Shown here piece after piece: positions 32,363 to 41,664 of a stretch of DNA of 64,000 nt; within the stretch, counting starts at the first letter, position 1; each line of letters begins with the position of its first letter. The translations under genes and the position numbers were made by a program. The notes under the pieces were generated by a model, which saw only the letters and a list, made by a program, of their open reading frames with translations, searched no databases and had not been told where the DNA came from. This stretch comes from DATBVX01 sp035263105 (lineage in GTDB: Bacteria; Pseudomonadota; Gammaproteobacteria; Steroidobacterales; Steroidobacteraceae), in contig DATFRO010000064.1 in assembly GCA_035263105.1 (NCBI GenBank), positions 49,934-113,933 of the forward strand, in the 5' to 3' direction.

Positions 32363-35300
32363 ATGTATTGCAGACATCCACGTCTTGCGGCACTGGCCGG
32401 CGGTATCGCGCTCGCCGTGTTCTGCGGCAGCCCCGCGCTGGCCGACGACACCGAGATCTTCGTCGGCCAGCAGAGCGGTGCGCGGCCGAACATCCTCTTC
32501 ATCCTCGACACCTCGGGCAGCATGGACTCGCAGGTGAGCACGCAGCCGCCGTACAACCCTGCGACCACCTACAACGGAACCTGCGACGTCAACCACGTCT
32601 ACTGGAATCGCGGTGGCAACAATCCGCCGGACTGCTCCAACACCAACAACTGGTTCAATGCCAACGAGCTCGCGTGCGACGCGGCGGTGCAAGGCATCAG
32701 TTCCGCCGGCCGCTACCTGGCACAGCGTGCCGGTCAATGGGATGAGAACAACAACCGCTGGGACCAGGTCGACAACAACACCCGGGACCAGCCGGTCGAG
32801 TGCAGCGCGGACGCCGGAGTGCACGGTGAGACCGCGGGCGATCCCAAGGTGTACGCGTTCAACAGCGGCATCGCGAACAATCGCTGGACCGCCAACCCGG
32901 CCCAGCAGGTCGACTGGGACAACAGCCCGCTCAACAACAGCTACACCTTCTTCAGCGGCAACTGGATCAACTGGCGCAACGACACGGGCAACTTCGTGAC
33001 GCGTTCGCGCCTCGAGATCGTGCAGGACGTCGCCGAGGCGCTCGTGTCCTCGATCTCCGGCGTCAACATCGGCCTCATGCGTTACAGCAACAACGACGGG
33101 AGCGGTGATGCGCGTGCCGAGGGCGGCATGGTGACGCACGAAGTCGTGCCGGTGGAAAGCGACCGCGCCGGCCTGATCACCAGCATCAGCCAGAACACCG
33201 CCGCCGGCTTCACGCCGCTGTCGGAAACACTCTACGAGGCGAACCAGTACTTCTCGGGCGGTGATGTGTTCTACGGCCGCGACTGCGCCACGGGCGCCGT
33301 GCCTTGCTCACAGATTGAGCCCGGCGTAGCGCTGCCGAGCGTCCCCGGGTCGCTCGAACCCGGCAACCCGGCGCGCTACCACAGCCCGTCGCAGCAGTCC
33401 TGCCAGAAGAACTACATCGTCTATCTCACGGACGGTGAGCCGACCGAAGACAACAGCGCCGACGGCAAGATCGAGACGCTGCTCGGCAAGCAGTGCACCG
33501 GCACGGGCCCGGGGCGCTGCCTGGATGACCTCGCCGGCTACATGCACGACAACGATCTGCGCACCACGATCCAGGGCGACCAGAACGTCACGACCTACAC
33601 CATCGGGTTCGGCGATGACGTCGAGGGCACGACCTTCCTCAACGAGGTCGCGGCGGCGGGCGGCGGCGAGAATTTCTTCGCCGGCGACACCGAATCACTC
33701 ACGACGGTGCTCACCAACATCGTGAACAAGATCGTCAACGGCTCGACGACCTTCGTCGCGCCGGCGGTCGCGGTGAACGCGTTCAACCGCACCGAGTCAC
33801 TGGCCGACCTCTACATCTCCGTGTTCCAGCCGACCGAGACCTTCCACTGGCCGGGGAACCTCAAGAAATACCGCGTCGAGAACAGCGTCGTGGTCGGCGC
33901 CGACACCACCGCGGACGGCAACCCGGATCCGGCCATCGACCCGATAACCGGCTTCTTCAGCACGGGCTCGAAGAGCTTCTGGTCGCCGTCCGTCGATGGC
34001 GCGGATGTCACCAAGGGCGGCGCCGCGAACGAGCAGCCCGCCGACTCGTCGCAGCGCAAGATCTACACCTTCCTCGGCGACAACGATCTCACGGCGGTCG
34101 CCAATCGTGTGGTGTCGACCAATGCGGCGCTCACGGATGCCGTCCTCGGCACCGGCACGCCGGACCTGCCGACACGCGCCCAGCTCCTGGATTGGACCAA
34201 CGGCTTCGACCTGCGTGACATCAACGGCGACGGGCAGACCACCGACGCGCGGCGCCAGATGGGCGACCCGGTGCACGGCAAGCCCGCGGTCGTGATCTAC
34301 GGTGGCACCGCGGCCACGCCGGATGTCGATGATGCGGTGGTCTATGCGCCGACCAACGACGGCTACCTGCATGCGATCAATGCGAAGACCGGCGCGGAGC
34401 TCTGGTCGTTCATTCCGCCGGAGCTGCTCAACAACCTCGTGAACCTGTACCAGGACGACCCCACCAACTCCAAGCACTACGGCCTCGACGGCGACGTGCG
34501 CGCCTTCAAGCTCGACATCAACCAGAACGGCGTGGTCGAGCCCGGCAACGGCGACAAGGTGTGGCTCTTCTTCGGCATGGGCCGTGGCGGCGATCACTAC
34601 TACGCGATCGACGTGACCGACAAGAATACGCCGCGGCGCCTGTGGACCCTCGGGCCGGCCGAGCTTCCGGGAGTCGGCCAGACCTGGTCGACGCCGACGC
34701 TCGCGCGCGTGAAGATCAGCGGCACCACGCAGAACTCGCTCAACCTGGTGCTGGTGATGGGCGGCGGCTACGACCCGACGCAGGACAACGATCAGCTCGC
34801 CAACTTCTATCACCCGGACACGCTCGGCAACCGCATCTACATGGTGGATGCCGAGAGCGGTGCGCTGCTGTGGTTTGCCGGCGGCCCGGGCGGCGCGGTC
34901 ACACCAGACCTGACGCTTACCAAGATGAACAATTCGATCCCGGCGCCGATTCGCGTGCTGGATCTGGATGCGGACGGCTTCGCCGACCGGATGTACGCCG
35001 GCGACATGGGCGGGCGCATCTGGCGCTTCGACATCGTCACGGATGCCGACCCGGCAACCGCCGGTCAGCAGATTCCGAACGCCTCGAACCTGGTCGCGGG
35101 TGGCGTGCTCGCTTCGCTCGGCAATGCGGATCTCGGCACCCATCCCAACACCTCGGCGCGTCGCTTCTACCAGACCCCGGACGTCTCGTTGGTGCGCCGG
35201 CGCGGCGCACAGGCGTACCTCAACATCGCGGTGGGCTCGGGCTGGCGCGGTCATCCGCTCAACACCGACACGCAGGATCGCTTCTACGCGGTGCGCGACT

Positions 35301-35851
35301 ACCAGCCGTTCAGCACGCTCGCCCAGGCGGACTTCAACGCGTTCACGGCGATCGCCGACGGCGACCTGGTGGACATCACGGATTCCGTGAATCCGCTGGT
35401 GCCGGATGGCTCCAAGGGCTGGAAGCTGGAACTGCGCCTGCCTGGCGGCTTCGACGGTGAAAAGGTGCTCGCCGAATCGCGGACCTTCGACAACATCATC
35501 TTCTTCCCGACGTATCTGCCGCGCGGAGCAGGAGCAGGTGCCGATCCCTGCGCCCCGGCCGGAACGAACCGCGCATACGCGATTGCGATCGACGACGGAC
35601 GACCGGTGATCGACCGCAATCGCGACGGGCAGACCACCACCGAGGATCGCTACGCGCCGCTCGCGACGACCGGCATCGCGCCGGAGTTCAGCCTGTTGAT
35701 GACACGCCAGACGCAGGCCGGCGGCGGCCAGGGCGGCCCGCTCGGCGGCCGCGCCCTCACCTGCCTGGTCGGCGTCGAAGTGGTGCAGGGACTGTGCGCC
35801 AACGCCGGCTCGCCGGTGCGCACATACTGGCGTCAGCTCGGCGCCAAGTGA
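32363..35851 (+). CDS. pilY1: PilY1 tip adhesin / pilus assembly protein
   Basis: 1162 aa. Signal peptide ending PALA/DD, an N-terminal von Willebrand A domain with the MIDAS DTSGSMDS near residue 49, then the C-terminal PilY1 beta-propeller (LHAINAKTGAELWSFIPPELL, WLFFGMGRGGDHYYAIDVTD, RVLDLDADGFADRMYAGDMGG). The Asp-rich loops DINQNGVVEPGNGD and DLDADGFAD look like calcium sites, as in Pseudomonas PilY1. It promotes pilus extension and can act as a surface sensor. Last but one gene of the operon, touching pilE. Confidence 0.95.
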   Translation: MYCRHPRLAALAGGIALAVFCGSPALADDTEIFVGQQSGARPNILFILDTSGSMDSQVSTQPPYNPATTYNGTCDVNHVYWNRGGNNPPDCSNTNNWFNANELACDAAVQGISSAGRYLAQRAGQWDENNNRWDQVDNNTRDQPVECSADAGVHGETAGDPKVYAFNSGIANNRWTANPAQQVDWDNSPLNNSYTFFSGNWINWRNDTGNFVTRSRLEIVQDVAEALVSSISGVNIGLMRYSNNDGSGDARAEGGMVTHEVVPVESDRAGLITSISQNTAAGFTPLSETLYEANQYFSGGDVFYGRDCATGAVPCSQIEPGVALPSVPGSLEPGNPARYHSPSQQSCQKNYIVYLTDGEPTEDNSADGKIETLLGKQCTGTGPGRCLDDLAGYMHDNDLRTTIQGDQNVTTYTIGFGDDVEGTTFLNEVAAAGGGENFFAGDTESLTTVLTNIVNKIVNGSTTFVAPAVAVNAFNRTESLADLYISVFQPTETFHWPGNLKKYRVENSVVVGADTTADGNPDPAIDPITGFFSTGSKSFWSPSVDGADVTKGGAANEQPADSSQRKIYTFLGDNDLTAVANRVVSTNAALTDAVLGTGTPDLPTRAQLLDWTNGFDLRDINGDGQTTDARRQMGDPVHGKPAVVIYGGTAATPDVDDAVVYAPTNDGYLHAINAKTGAELWSFIPPELLNNLVNLYQDDPTNSKHYGLDGDVRAFKLDINQNGVVEPGNGDKVWLFFGMGRGGDHYYAIDVTDKNTPRRLWTLGPAELPGVGQTWSTPTLARVKISGTTQNSLNLVLVMGGGYDPTQDNDQLANFYHPDTLGNRIYMVDAESGALLWFAGGPGGAVTPDLTLTKMNNSIPAPIRVLDLDADGFADRMYAGDMGGRIWRFDIVTDADPATAGQQIPNASNLVAGGVLASLGNADLGTHPNTSARRFYQTPDVSLVRRRGAQAYLNIAVGSGWRGHPLNTDTQDRFYAVRDYQPFSTLAQADFNAFTAIADGDLVDITDSVNPLVPDGSKGWKLELRLPGGFDGEKVLAESRTFDNIIFFPTYLPRGAGAGADPCAPAGTNRAYAIAIDDGRPVIDRNRDGQTTTEDRYAPLATTGIAPEFSLLMTRQTQAGGGQGGPLGGRALTCLVGVEVVQGLCANAGSPVRTYWRQLGAK

Positions 35852-35859
35852 GCGCGAGC

Positions 35860-36282
35860 ATGCGCCGGCAACGCGGCGTGACGCTGATCGAACTGATGAT
35901 CGTGGTGGTGATCGTCGCGATCGCCGCCTCGATCTCGGTCTCGAGCTACCGGCGCTACGTGATGCGCGCGCAGCGCACCGATGCCACCACCGCACTACTG
36001 CGCGCCAGCAGCGCACAGGAAAGGTTCTTCCTGCAGAACCGTCGCTACATGAACGCTGCCGACCTCACGGCGGCGGGGCTGGACGCGAGTGAGCACGGGT
36101 ACTACACCATTGCGATTGCCTCGCCTGATCCCGCGCGTCCCGGCTTGCCGGGCTTCGTGCTGACCGCTACCGCAACCGCGGGAACACCGCAGGCCGCCGA
36201 CTCGGCGTGCGCGACGTTCACGGTGAACGACCTGAGCGACAAGGGCTCGGCCCCCGAACCGGTGGCTACGTGCTGGAGGTAA
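35860..36282 (+). CDS. pilE: Minor pilin PilE
   Basis: 140 aa. Prepilin with leader MRRQRG before VTLIELMIVVVIVAIAASISVSSYRRYVMRAQRTDATTALLRASSAQERFF, and one C-terminal Cys pair (SACATF, VATCWR). The ATG at 35860 gives the usual 6-residue leader; a GTG at 35848 overlapping the pilY1 stop (GTGA) would add four residues and is possible. Its 3' end overlaps convergent ispH by 17 bp. Confidence 0.93.
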   Translation: MRRQRGVTLIELMIVVVIVAIAASISVSSYRRYVMRAQRTDATTALLRASSAQERFFLQNRRYMNAADLTAAGLDASEHGYYTIAIASPDPARPGLPGFVLTATATAGTPQAADSACATFTVNDLSDKGSAPEPVATCWR

Positions 36283-37213
36283 CGCGCAGCGCCTTCGGCA
36301 GGCTGAAGACGACGCTTTCCGGCCGGCCCTGAACCTCTTCGACGCCGGCGCCGCCCCACTCCTGCAGCCGCGCGATCACCGTCTGCACCAGGATCTCCGG
36401 CGCCGAGGCGCCGGCGGTCACGCCGACCACGCGCTTGCACTCGAACCACTCGCGTTGCAGGTCGTCGGGACCATCGACGAGATATCCCGGGATGCCGCGC
36501 TTCTCGGCGATCTCGCGCAGGCGGTTCGAGTTGGAACTCGCCGGCGAACCCACCACCACCAGCACCTCGCACTGCTCGAGGAGCTTCTTCACGGCGTCCT
36601 GGCGATTCTGTGTCGCGTAGCAGATGTCTTCGCGGCGCGGGCCGCTGAGGGCCGGGAACCGGGCGCGCAGCGCATCGACCACGCGCGCGGTATCGTCGAC
36701 CGAGAGGGTGGTCTGTGACACGAACGCGAGCCGCTGCGGATCGCGCACAGTGAGTTGCGCCACGTCCTCGGGCGTCTCGACCAGGAAGATCCGGCCGCCG
36801 AACGCCGCATCGAACTGGCCCATGGTGCCCTCGACCTCCGGGTGCCCGGCATGGCCGATGAGCACGACCTCGCGCCCGTCGCGCGCGTAGCGCGTCACTT
36901 CCATGTGCACCTTGGTCACGAGCGGGCAGGTGGCGTCGAACACGGTGAGCTTGCGGCGCGCCGCTTCGTCCTGCACGGCGCGCGAGACGCCGTGAGCGCT
37001 GAACACCACCGTGGCGTCGTCCGGCACCTCGCCCAGCTCCTCGACGAACACCGCGCCGAGATTGCGCAGGCGTTCGACCACGTAACGGTTGTGCACCACC
37101 TCGTGGCGCACGTAGATCGGCGCGCCGAACAGCGCGAGCGCGCGTTCCACGATGTCGATGGCGCGATCGACCCCGGCACAGAAGCCACGCGGATTGGCGA
37201 GCAGCAGGCGCAT
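36266..37213 (-). CDS. ispH: 4-hydroxy-3-methylbut-2-enyl diphosphate reductase
   Basis: 315 aa. Last step of the MEP isoprenoid pathway. The three 4Fe-4S cysteines are visible in NPRGFCAGVDRAI, FDATCPLVTKVH and DICYATQNRQ. Also HEVVHN, SAHGVS, and GSPASSNSNRL at the substrate site. The ATG at 37213 is chosen because the family N-terminus MRLLLANPRGFC begins there. Downstream of ileS and lspA on the same strand, matching the common ileS-lspA-ispH order. Confidence 0.97.
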   Translation of the reverse strand: MRLLLANPRGFCAGVDRAIDIVERALALFGAPIYVRHEVVHNRYVVERLRNLGAVFVEELGEVPDDATVVFSAHGVSRAVQDEAARRKLTVFDATCPLVTKVHMEVTRYARDGREVVLIGHAGHPEVEGTMGQFDAAFGGRIFLVETPEDVAQLTVRDPQRLAFVSQTTLSVDDTARVVDALRARFPALSGPRREDICYATQNRQDAVKKLLEQCEVLVVVGSPASSNSNRLREIAEKRGIPGYLVDGPDDLQREWFECKRVVGVTAGASAPEILVQTVIARLQEWGGAGVEEVQGRPESVVFSLPKALRVTSST

Positions 37214-37226
37214 GGTCACGGAGACT

Positions 37227-37766
37227 TCAGCGAGTGGTGACGGCCGAGCGCGCGCGCCGTCCCTCGAGGATCGCATCGAGAATCAGCAGGGCCGCGCCGA
37301 TGGTGATCGAGGTGTCCGCCATGTTGAATGCCGGGAACTCCCATTGTTTCCAGTGAAAGTGGATGAAGTCGATCACGTGGCCGTGCCACACGCGGTCGAT
37401 CACGTTGCCGAGCGCGCCCCCCATGATGAGCGCGAGGCCCGCGGCCAGCAGCCGATGGCGGCGCGGGTCGAGCTGGCGCAGCCACAGCAGGATCGCGACG
37501 CTCACGACGACGCCGAGTGCGATGAAGAACCAGCGCTGCCAGCCGGACGCGTCCGCGAGGAAGCTAAACGCCGCGCCGGTGTTGTACAGGAGCGTGAACT
37601 CGAGGAATGGCAGCACGCGCACGGCATCGAACAGGTCGAAGCGCGACTCGACGAACGCCTTGGTCATCTGGTCGACCAGGATGACGAGGAGCGTCAACGA
37701 GCCCCAGCGCAGCGCGCCGAACTTCAGGTACCACTTGGTGGTGGCAGGTGTTGCGGCGGTCTCCAT
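37227..37766 (-). CDS. lspA: Lipoprotein signal peptidase
   Basis: 179 aa. Four transmembrane helices with the catalytic aspartates in GNVIDRVWHG and FNMADTSI, and the conserved DQMTKAFV and NTGAAFSFL. It cleaves prolipoproteins at the lipobox, and so serves the several lipoproteins in this window. The ATG at 37766 overlaps the ileS stop (ATGA). Confidence 0.97.
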   Translation of the reverse strand: METAATPATTKWYLKFGALRWGSLTLLVILVDQMTKAFVESRFDLFDAVRVLPFLEFTLLYNTGAAFSFLADASGWQRWFFIALGVVVSVAILLWLRQLDPRRHRLLAAGLALIMGGALGNVIDRVWHGHVIDFIHFHWKQWEFPAFNMADTSITIGAALLILDAILEGRRARSAVTTR

Positions 37767-40618
37767 CACACGAAGCGCCTCGTTTCGCCCGGACCCTCGA
37801 GATTGCCCGCACAGCGGCTGCACAGCTCGGGGTGCTGAGCGTTGGACCCGACGTCAGGCCGATGGTGCCAGCAGCGCACGCACTTGGTCGAATTCGAGGC
37901 CTTGACGCTGGTCCACACACTGACAACCCCAGCGTCCGTTGCTGCACTGGTCGCGGTGACGGCGCTGAGCGCCGCAACCGCACCCTCGGGAGGTGCGGTT
38001 ACCGTGTGGACGCGAGCCGCCGAGGTGATGAATAGAAACCGCAATTCCTCCCCCAGTGCGTTGAAGCGCGGATATTGCTCGGCGGTGCAATAGACATCGA
38101 CTTCCGCATCGAGCGGCGCCCCGATCGCGCCTTGCTCGCGCAGTCCCTCGAGCTGGCGCGTCACGTCGGCGCGCAGGTTGATGAGCGCCGGCCAGTCGAT
38201 GTCGTCCGCCGCGACCTCGGGAACCTTCGCCCACGTCGAATGCATCACGGACAGCTCGCGCTTGCCCGGCAGGAAACGCCAGATCTCCTCGGCGGTGAAA
38301 CTGAGAATGGGCGCGAGCCAACGCACCATCGCCTCGGCGATCCAGGCCAGCGCCGTTTGCGCCGAGCGGCGCGCGCGGCTCGCCCTGGGGAGCGTGTAGA
38401 GCCGATCCTTCAGCACGTCGAGATAGAAGCCGCCCATGTCGACCACGCAGAAGTTGTGCACCTTCTGGTAGATCAGGTGGTACTGGTACTCGCGATAAGC
38501 CGCAACGATTTCGTTCTGCAGCGTGGCCGTGCGCGCCAGTGCCCAGCGATCCAGCGCGAGCAGATCCTGCATCGGCAGCGCATCCTTCGCCGGGTCGAAG
38601 TCGTGCACGTTGCCGAGGAGGAAGCGTACCGTGTTGCGCATGCGCCGATAGGAATCGGCCATGCGCCGCAGGATCTCGTCGGAGACGCTCATCTCGTTGC
38701 TGTAGTCCGTCGCCGCGACCCACAAGCGCAGCACATCCGCGCCGAGACTGCCGACGACTTTCTGCGGCGCGATGACGTTGCCGAGTGACTTCGACTGCTT
38801 GCGTCCCTTCTCGTCCACGGTGAAGCCGTGCGTGAGCACGCCCTTGTAGGGCGCGCGACCGCTCTGCGCGACCGAGATCAGGAGCGAGCTGTGGAACCAG
38901 CCGCGATGCTGGTCCGAGCCTTCGAGATAGAGGTCGGCCGGAATCCGGATCTGCGGGAAGAGGCGCGGCACGCAATGATGCACGCACCCCGAGTCGACCC
39001 ACACGTCCATCACGTCGGGCACTTTCTCGTAGCGCGCGGCGTCATCGCCCAGCAGTTCCCTGGGATCGAGGTCGAACCAGCCGTCGATCCCCTGCCGCTC
39101 CACGATCTGCGCCACCTTTTCCAGCAACTCCTCGGAGCGCGGATGCAGCGTTCCCGACTCGCGATCGACGAAGAGCGCGAGCGGCACGCCCCAGGTGCGC
39201 TGGCGCGAGATGCACCAGTCGGGGCGGCTCGCGATCATGCCGTGGATGCGCTGCTCGCCCCAGGAAGGGGTCCATTTGACCTTGCCGATCTCTTCGAGCG
39301 CGGTGGCGCGCAGCCCCGCCTGTTCCATGCTGATGAACCACTGCGGCGTCGCGCGGAAGATCACCGGCGAGCGATGTCGCCAGCAATGCGGATAGCTGTG
39401 ACGGAACGGCTCGTGCTTGAGCAGCATGCCGCGCTCGGTGAGCACCTGGATGATATGCGCGTTCGCATCCCACACCGTTTCGCCCGCGAAGAGTTCGGTC
39501 CCCGGCAGGAACCGCCCATCGGGGCCGACCGGGTTGTCGAGCGGCAGCTGGTATTGGACACCGAGCGCGAAGTCTTCGTGACCGTGGCCCGGAGCCGTGT
39601 GCACGGCGCCGGTGCCGGCATCCAGCGTCACGTGAGTCGCGAGCACTATCGGGACCACGCGCTCGTAGAACGGATGATTGAGCTTCAGGCCTGCGAGCGC
39701 GCCGCCACCAACTTGCTTCACCTCACGCCACTCGCCCCCGCCGATCCGCTGCACGACGGCGCCCGCGAGCTCGCTCGCGACGATCAGGTACTCCTCGCGT
39801 TCGCTCGAGCGCGACTCGAGGAGCGAGTACAGGTAGTCGTGATGCACAGCGACGGCCTGGTTCGCCGGCAGCGTCCAGGGCGTGGTGGTCCAGATCGCGA
39901 TCGCCGCGGGCCTGCTCCCGAGCGCTCCCGGCGGCAGTCCGAAGCGTCGTGCGAGATCGCTGATGTCGCGCACCGGGAAGCGGACATCGATCGCCGGCGA
40001 GGTCTTCTCCTCGTACTCCACTTCCGCTTCGGCCAGCGCCGAGCGGCAGTCGAGGCACCAGTAGACCGGCTTGTAGCCCTTGTAGACGTGCCCGTTGCGC
40101 AGGACCTGGCTGAAGGCGCGCAGCTGCTCCGCTTCGTAGCGCGGCGCCATGGTGAGATAGGGATTGGCCCAGTCGCCCAGCACACCGAGACGGATGAAGT
40201 CGGTGCGCTGCGCGTCGATCTGTTCCTCGGCGAACTTGCGGCAGGCCGCGCGGAATTCGCGCGCGTTGAGCTTCTGGCCCACGCGTCCGTGCTTCTTCTC
40301 GATCTGCAACTCGATCGGCAGCCCGTGGCAATCCCAGCCGGGCACATATGGCGCATCGTAGCCGTCGAGCGAGCGCGACTTGACGACGATGTCCTTGAGG
40401 ATCTTGTTGAGCGCGTGACCGATGTGGATCGCGCCGTTGGCGTACGGCGGGCCGTCCACCAGGATGAACTTCGGCCGCCCGGCCGCGAGCGTGCGCAACT
40501 TGCCGTAGACATCCTGCTCTTCCCACCAGCGCAGCATCTCGGGTTCGCGGCGTGCGAGATCCGCCTTCATCGGGAAGTCGGTCTGCGGCAGGTGGATCGT
40601 CGGCTTGTAGTCGGTCAC
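37766..40618 (-). CDS. ileS: Isoleucyl-tRNA synthetase
   Basis: 950 aa class I synthetase. HIGH motif (IHIGHALNKI, about 65-68), the KMSKS equivalent KQSKS (about 606-610), the CP1 editing domain (WTTTPWTLPANQAV), an anticodon-binding domain, and a C-terminal zinc finger CVRCWHHRPD...CSRC. The start is GTG at 40618, with a heptanucleotide repeat in the leader instead of a clear Shine-Dalgarno. Near the C-terminus, a Ser/Ala/Thr-rich stretch (AVAALSAVTATSAATDAGV) is an unusual insertion before the zinc finger. Confidence 0.97.
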   Translation of the reverse strand: MTDYKPTIHLPQTDFPMKADLARREPEMLRWWEEQDVYGKLRTLAAGRPKFILVDGPPYANGAIHIGHALNKILKDIVVKSRSLDGYDAPYVPGWDCHGLPIELQIEKKHGRVGQKLNAREFRAACRKFAEEQIDAQRTDFIRLGVLGDWANPYLTMAPRYEAEQLRAFSQVLRNGHVYKGYKPVYWCLDCRSALAEAEVEYEEKTSPAIDVRFPVRDISDLARRFGLPPGALGSRPAAIAIWTTTPWTLPANQAVAVHHDYLYSLLESRSSEREEYLIVASELAGAVVQRIGGGEWREVKQVGGGALAGLKLNHPFYERVVPIVLATHVTLDAGTGAVHTAPGHGHEDFALGVQYQLPLDNPVGPDGRFLPGTELFAGETVWDANAHIIQVLTERGMLLKHEPFRHSYPHCWRHRSPVIFRATPQWFISMEQAGLRATALEEIGKVKWTPSWGEQRIHGMIASRPDWCISRQRTWGVPLALFVDRESGTLHPRSEELLEKVAQIVERQGIDGWFDLDPRELLGDDAARYEKVPDVMDVWVDSGCVHHCVPRLFPQIRIPADLYLEGSDQHRGWFHSSLLISVAQSGRAPYKGVLTHGFTVDEKGRKQSKSLGNVIAPQKVVGSLGADVLRLWVAATDYSNEMSVSDEILRRMADSYRRMRNTVRFLLGNVHDFDPAKDALPMQDLLALDRWALARTATLQNEIVAAYREYQYHLIYQKVHNFCVVDMGGFYLDVLKDRLYTLPRASRARRSAQTALAWIAEAMVRWLAPILSFTAEEIWRFLPGKRELSVMHSTWAKVPEVAADDIDWPALINLRADVTRQLEGLREQGAIGAPLDAEVDVYCTAEQYPRFNALGEELRFLFITSAARVHTVTAPPEGAVAALSAVTATSAATDAGVVSVWTSVKASNSTKCVRCWHHRPDVGSNAQHPELCSRCAGNLEGPGETRRFV

Positions 40619-40625
40619 GGGAGAA

Positions 40626-40657
40626 GGCCTCGGGCCTCGGGCCTCGGGCCTCGGGCT
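40626..40657 (-). repeat. Tandem heptanucleotide repeat in the ileS leader
   Basis: About 4.5 copies of CGGGCCT (plus strand), reading AGGCCCG on the mRNA strand, starting 8 nt upstream of the ileS GTG. Every unit supplies a GAGG core. Related heptamer runs lie at the same position before obgE and rpmA. Confidence 0.75.
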
Positions 40658-40676
40658 GAAGAAGCAACAACAAGAT

Positions 40677-41609
40677 TCATGTAGTCATACCTAAAGCCAC
40701 TCTTGCCTGGCGCGAGTCGACATGCATTTGCACGACCATCGCCTCCAGGCTCTCGAACTTGCGCTCCTCGCGCAGCCGCGCGACGAACTCCACCGCCAGC
40801 CAGCGTCCATACAGGTCGGCATCGAAATCGAACACGTGCGCTTCCAGCAGCACTTCGCGCCCGCCCACCGTCGGCCGCGTGCCCAGGCTTGCGACCCCGG
40901 GCAGAGGTTGCCGCGCGATGCCGCGCACCCGCACGGCGAATATTCCATCGAGCGGGCTCACGCGCCGGTGCACCCGCATGTTCGCGGTCGGGAAGCCGAG
41001 CTTGCGCCCCAGGCCCTCACCGCGGATCACCTTGCCGTGCATCGCGTACGGCCGGCCGAGCATCCGTGCGGCGTGCCGCAGATCGCCTTCCGCCAGCGCC
41101 TCACGGATGGCGCTCGAGCTCACGCGCTCGCCATCGATCAGCACCGGCTCGACCACCTCCACACCGAAACCAATCGCCGGCGAGAGCTTCTGCAACAGTG
41201 CCACATCCGCGGCCCCGCCCGCGCCAAACTTGAAATCCGTGCCCACCACGACCTGTTTTGCCTGCAGCCGTTCGCCCAGCAACTCCTGCGCGAACGCGGG
41301 CCCGGTCATGCCCTGCAACCGTTTCTCGAAGCGCAGCACGATGCAGCGCTCCACGCCCGCGGCCGCAAACAGCTCCAGCTTCTCCCGCAGACGCGTCAGG
41401 CGCGCGGGAGCGCGAGCCGGGGCGAAGTACTCGCGCGGCGCCGGCTCGAAAGTCAGCACCGTCGCCGGCACGCCGAGGCGGCGGGCATGCGCGCACAACC
41501 GCTCGAGCATCGCGCGGTGGCCGAGATGCACCCCGTCGAAATTGCCGATCGTGACTGCGCACCCGCGATGTCGGGCGCGCAGGTTGTGCAGCCCGCGCAC
41601 GAGTTCCAT
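40677..41609 (-). CDS. ribF: Bifunctional riboflavin kinase / FAD synthetase
   Basis: 310 aa. N-terminal FMN adenylyltransferase domain (VTIGNFDGVHLGHRAML, VVGTDFKFGAGG, VSSSAIREAL) and C-terminal riboflavin kinase domain (GKVIRGEGLGRKLGFPTANM, VASLGTRPTVGG, EAHVFDFDADLYG). Converts riboflavin to FMN and FAD. The ATG at 41609 begins MELVRGLHNL, the usual family start. Lies between murJ and ileS in a common gammaproteobacterial order. Confidence 0.96.
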   Translation of the reverse strand: MELVRGLHNLRARHRGCAVTIGNFDGVHLGHRAMLERLCAHARRLGVPATVLTFEPAPREYFAPARAPARLTRLREKLELFAAAGVERCIVLRFEKRLQGMTGPAFAQELLGERLQAKQVVVGTDFKFGAGGAADVALLQKLSPAIGFGVEVVEPVLIDGERVSSSAIREALAEGDLRHAARMLGRPYAMHGKVIRGEGLGRKLGFPTANMRVHRRVSPLDGIFAVRVRGIARQPLPGVASLGTRPTVGGREVLLEAHVFDFDADLYGRWLAVEFVARLREERKFESLEAMVVQMHVDSRQARVALGMTT

Positions 41610-41664
41610 CAATCCCAGCTCCGGCGCTGCGCAAGCCTCACAGAGGCCGGGATTATAAGGGAAA

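Noticed and set aside
33797..36016. 739-aa open frame on minus
   Set aside because: Shadow of pilY1 and pilE with no family features.
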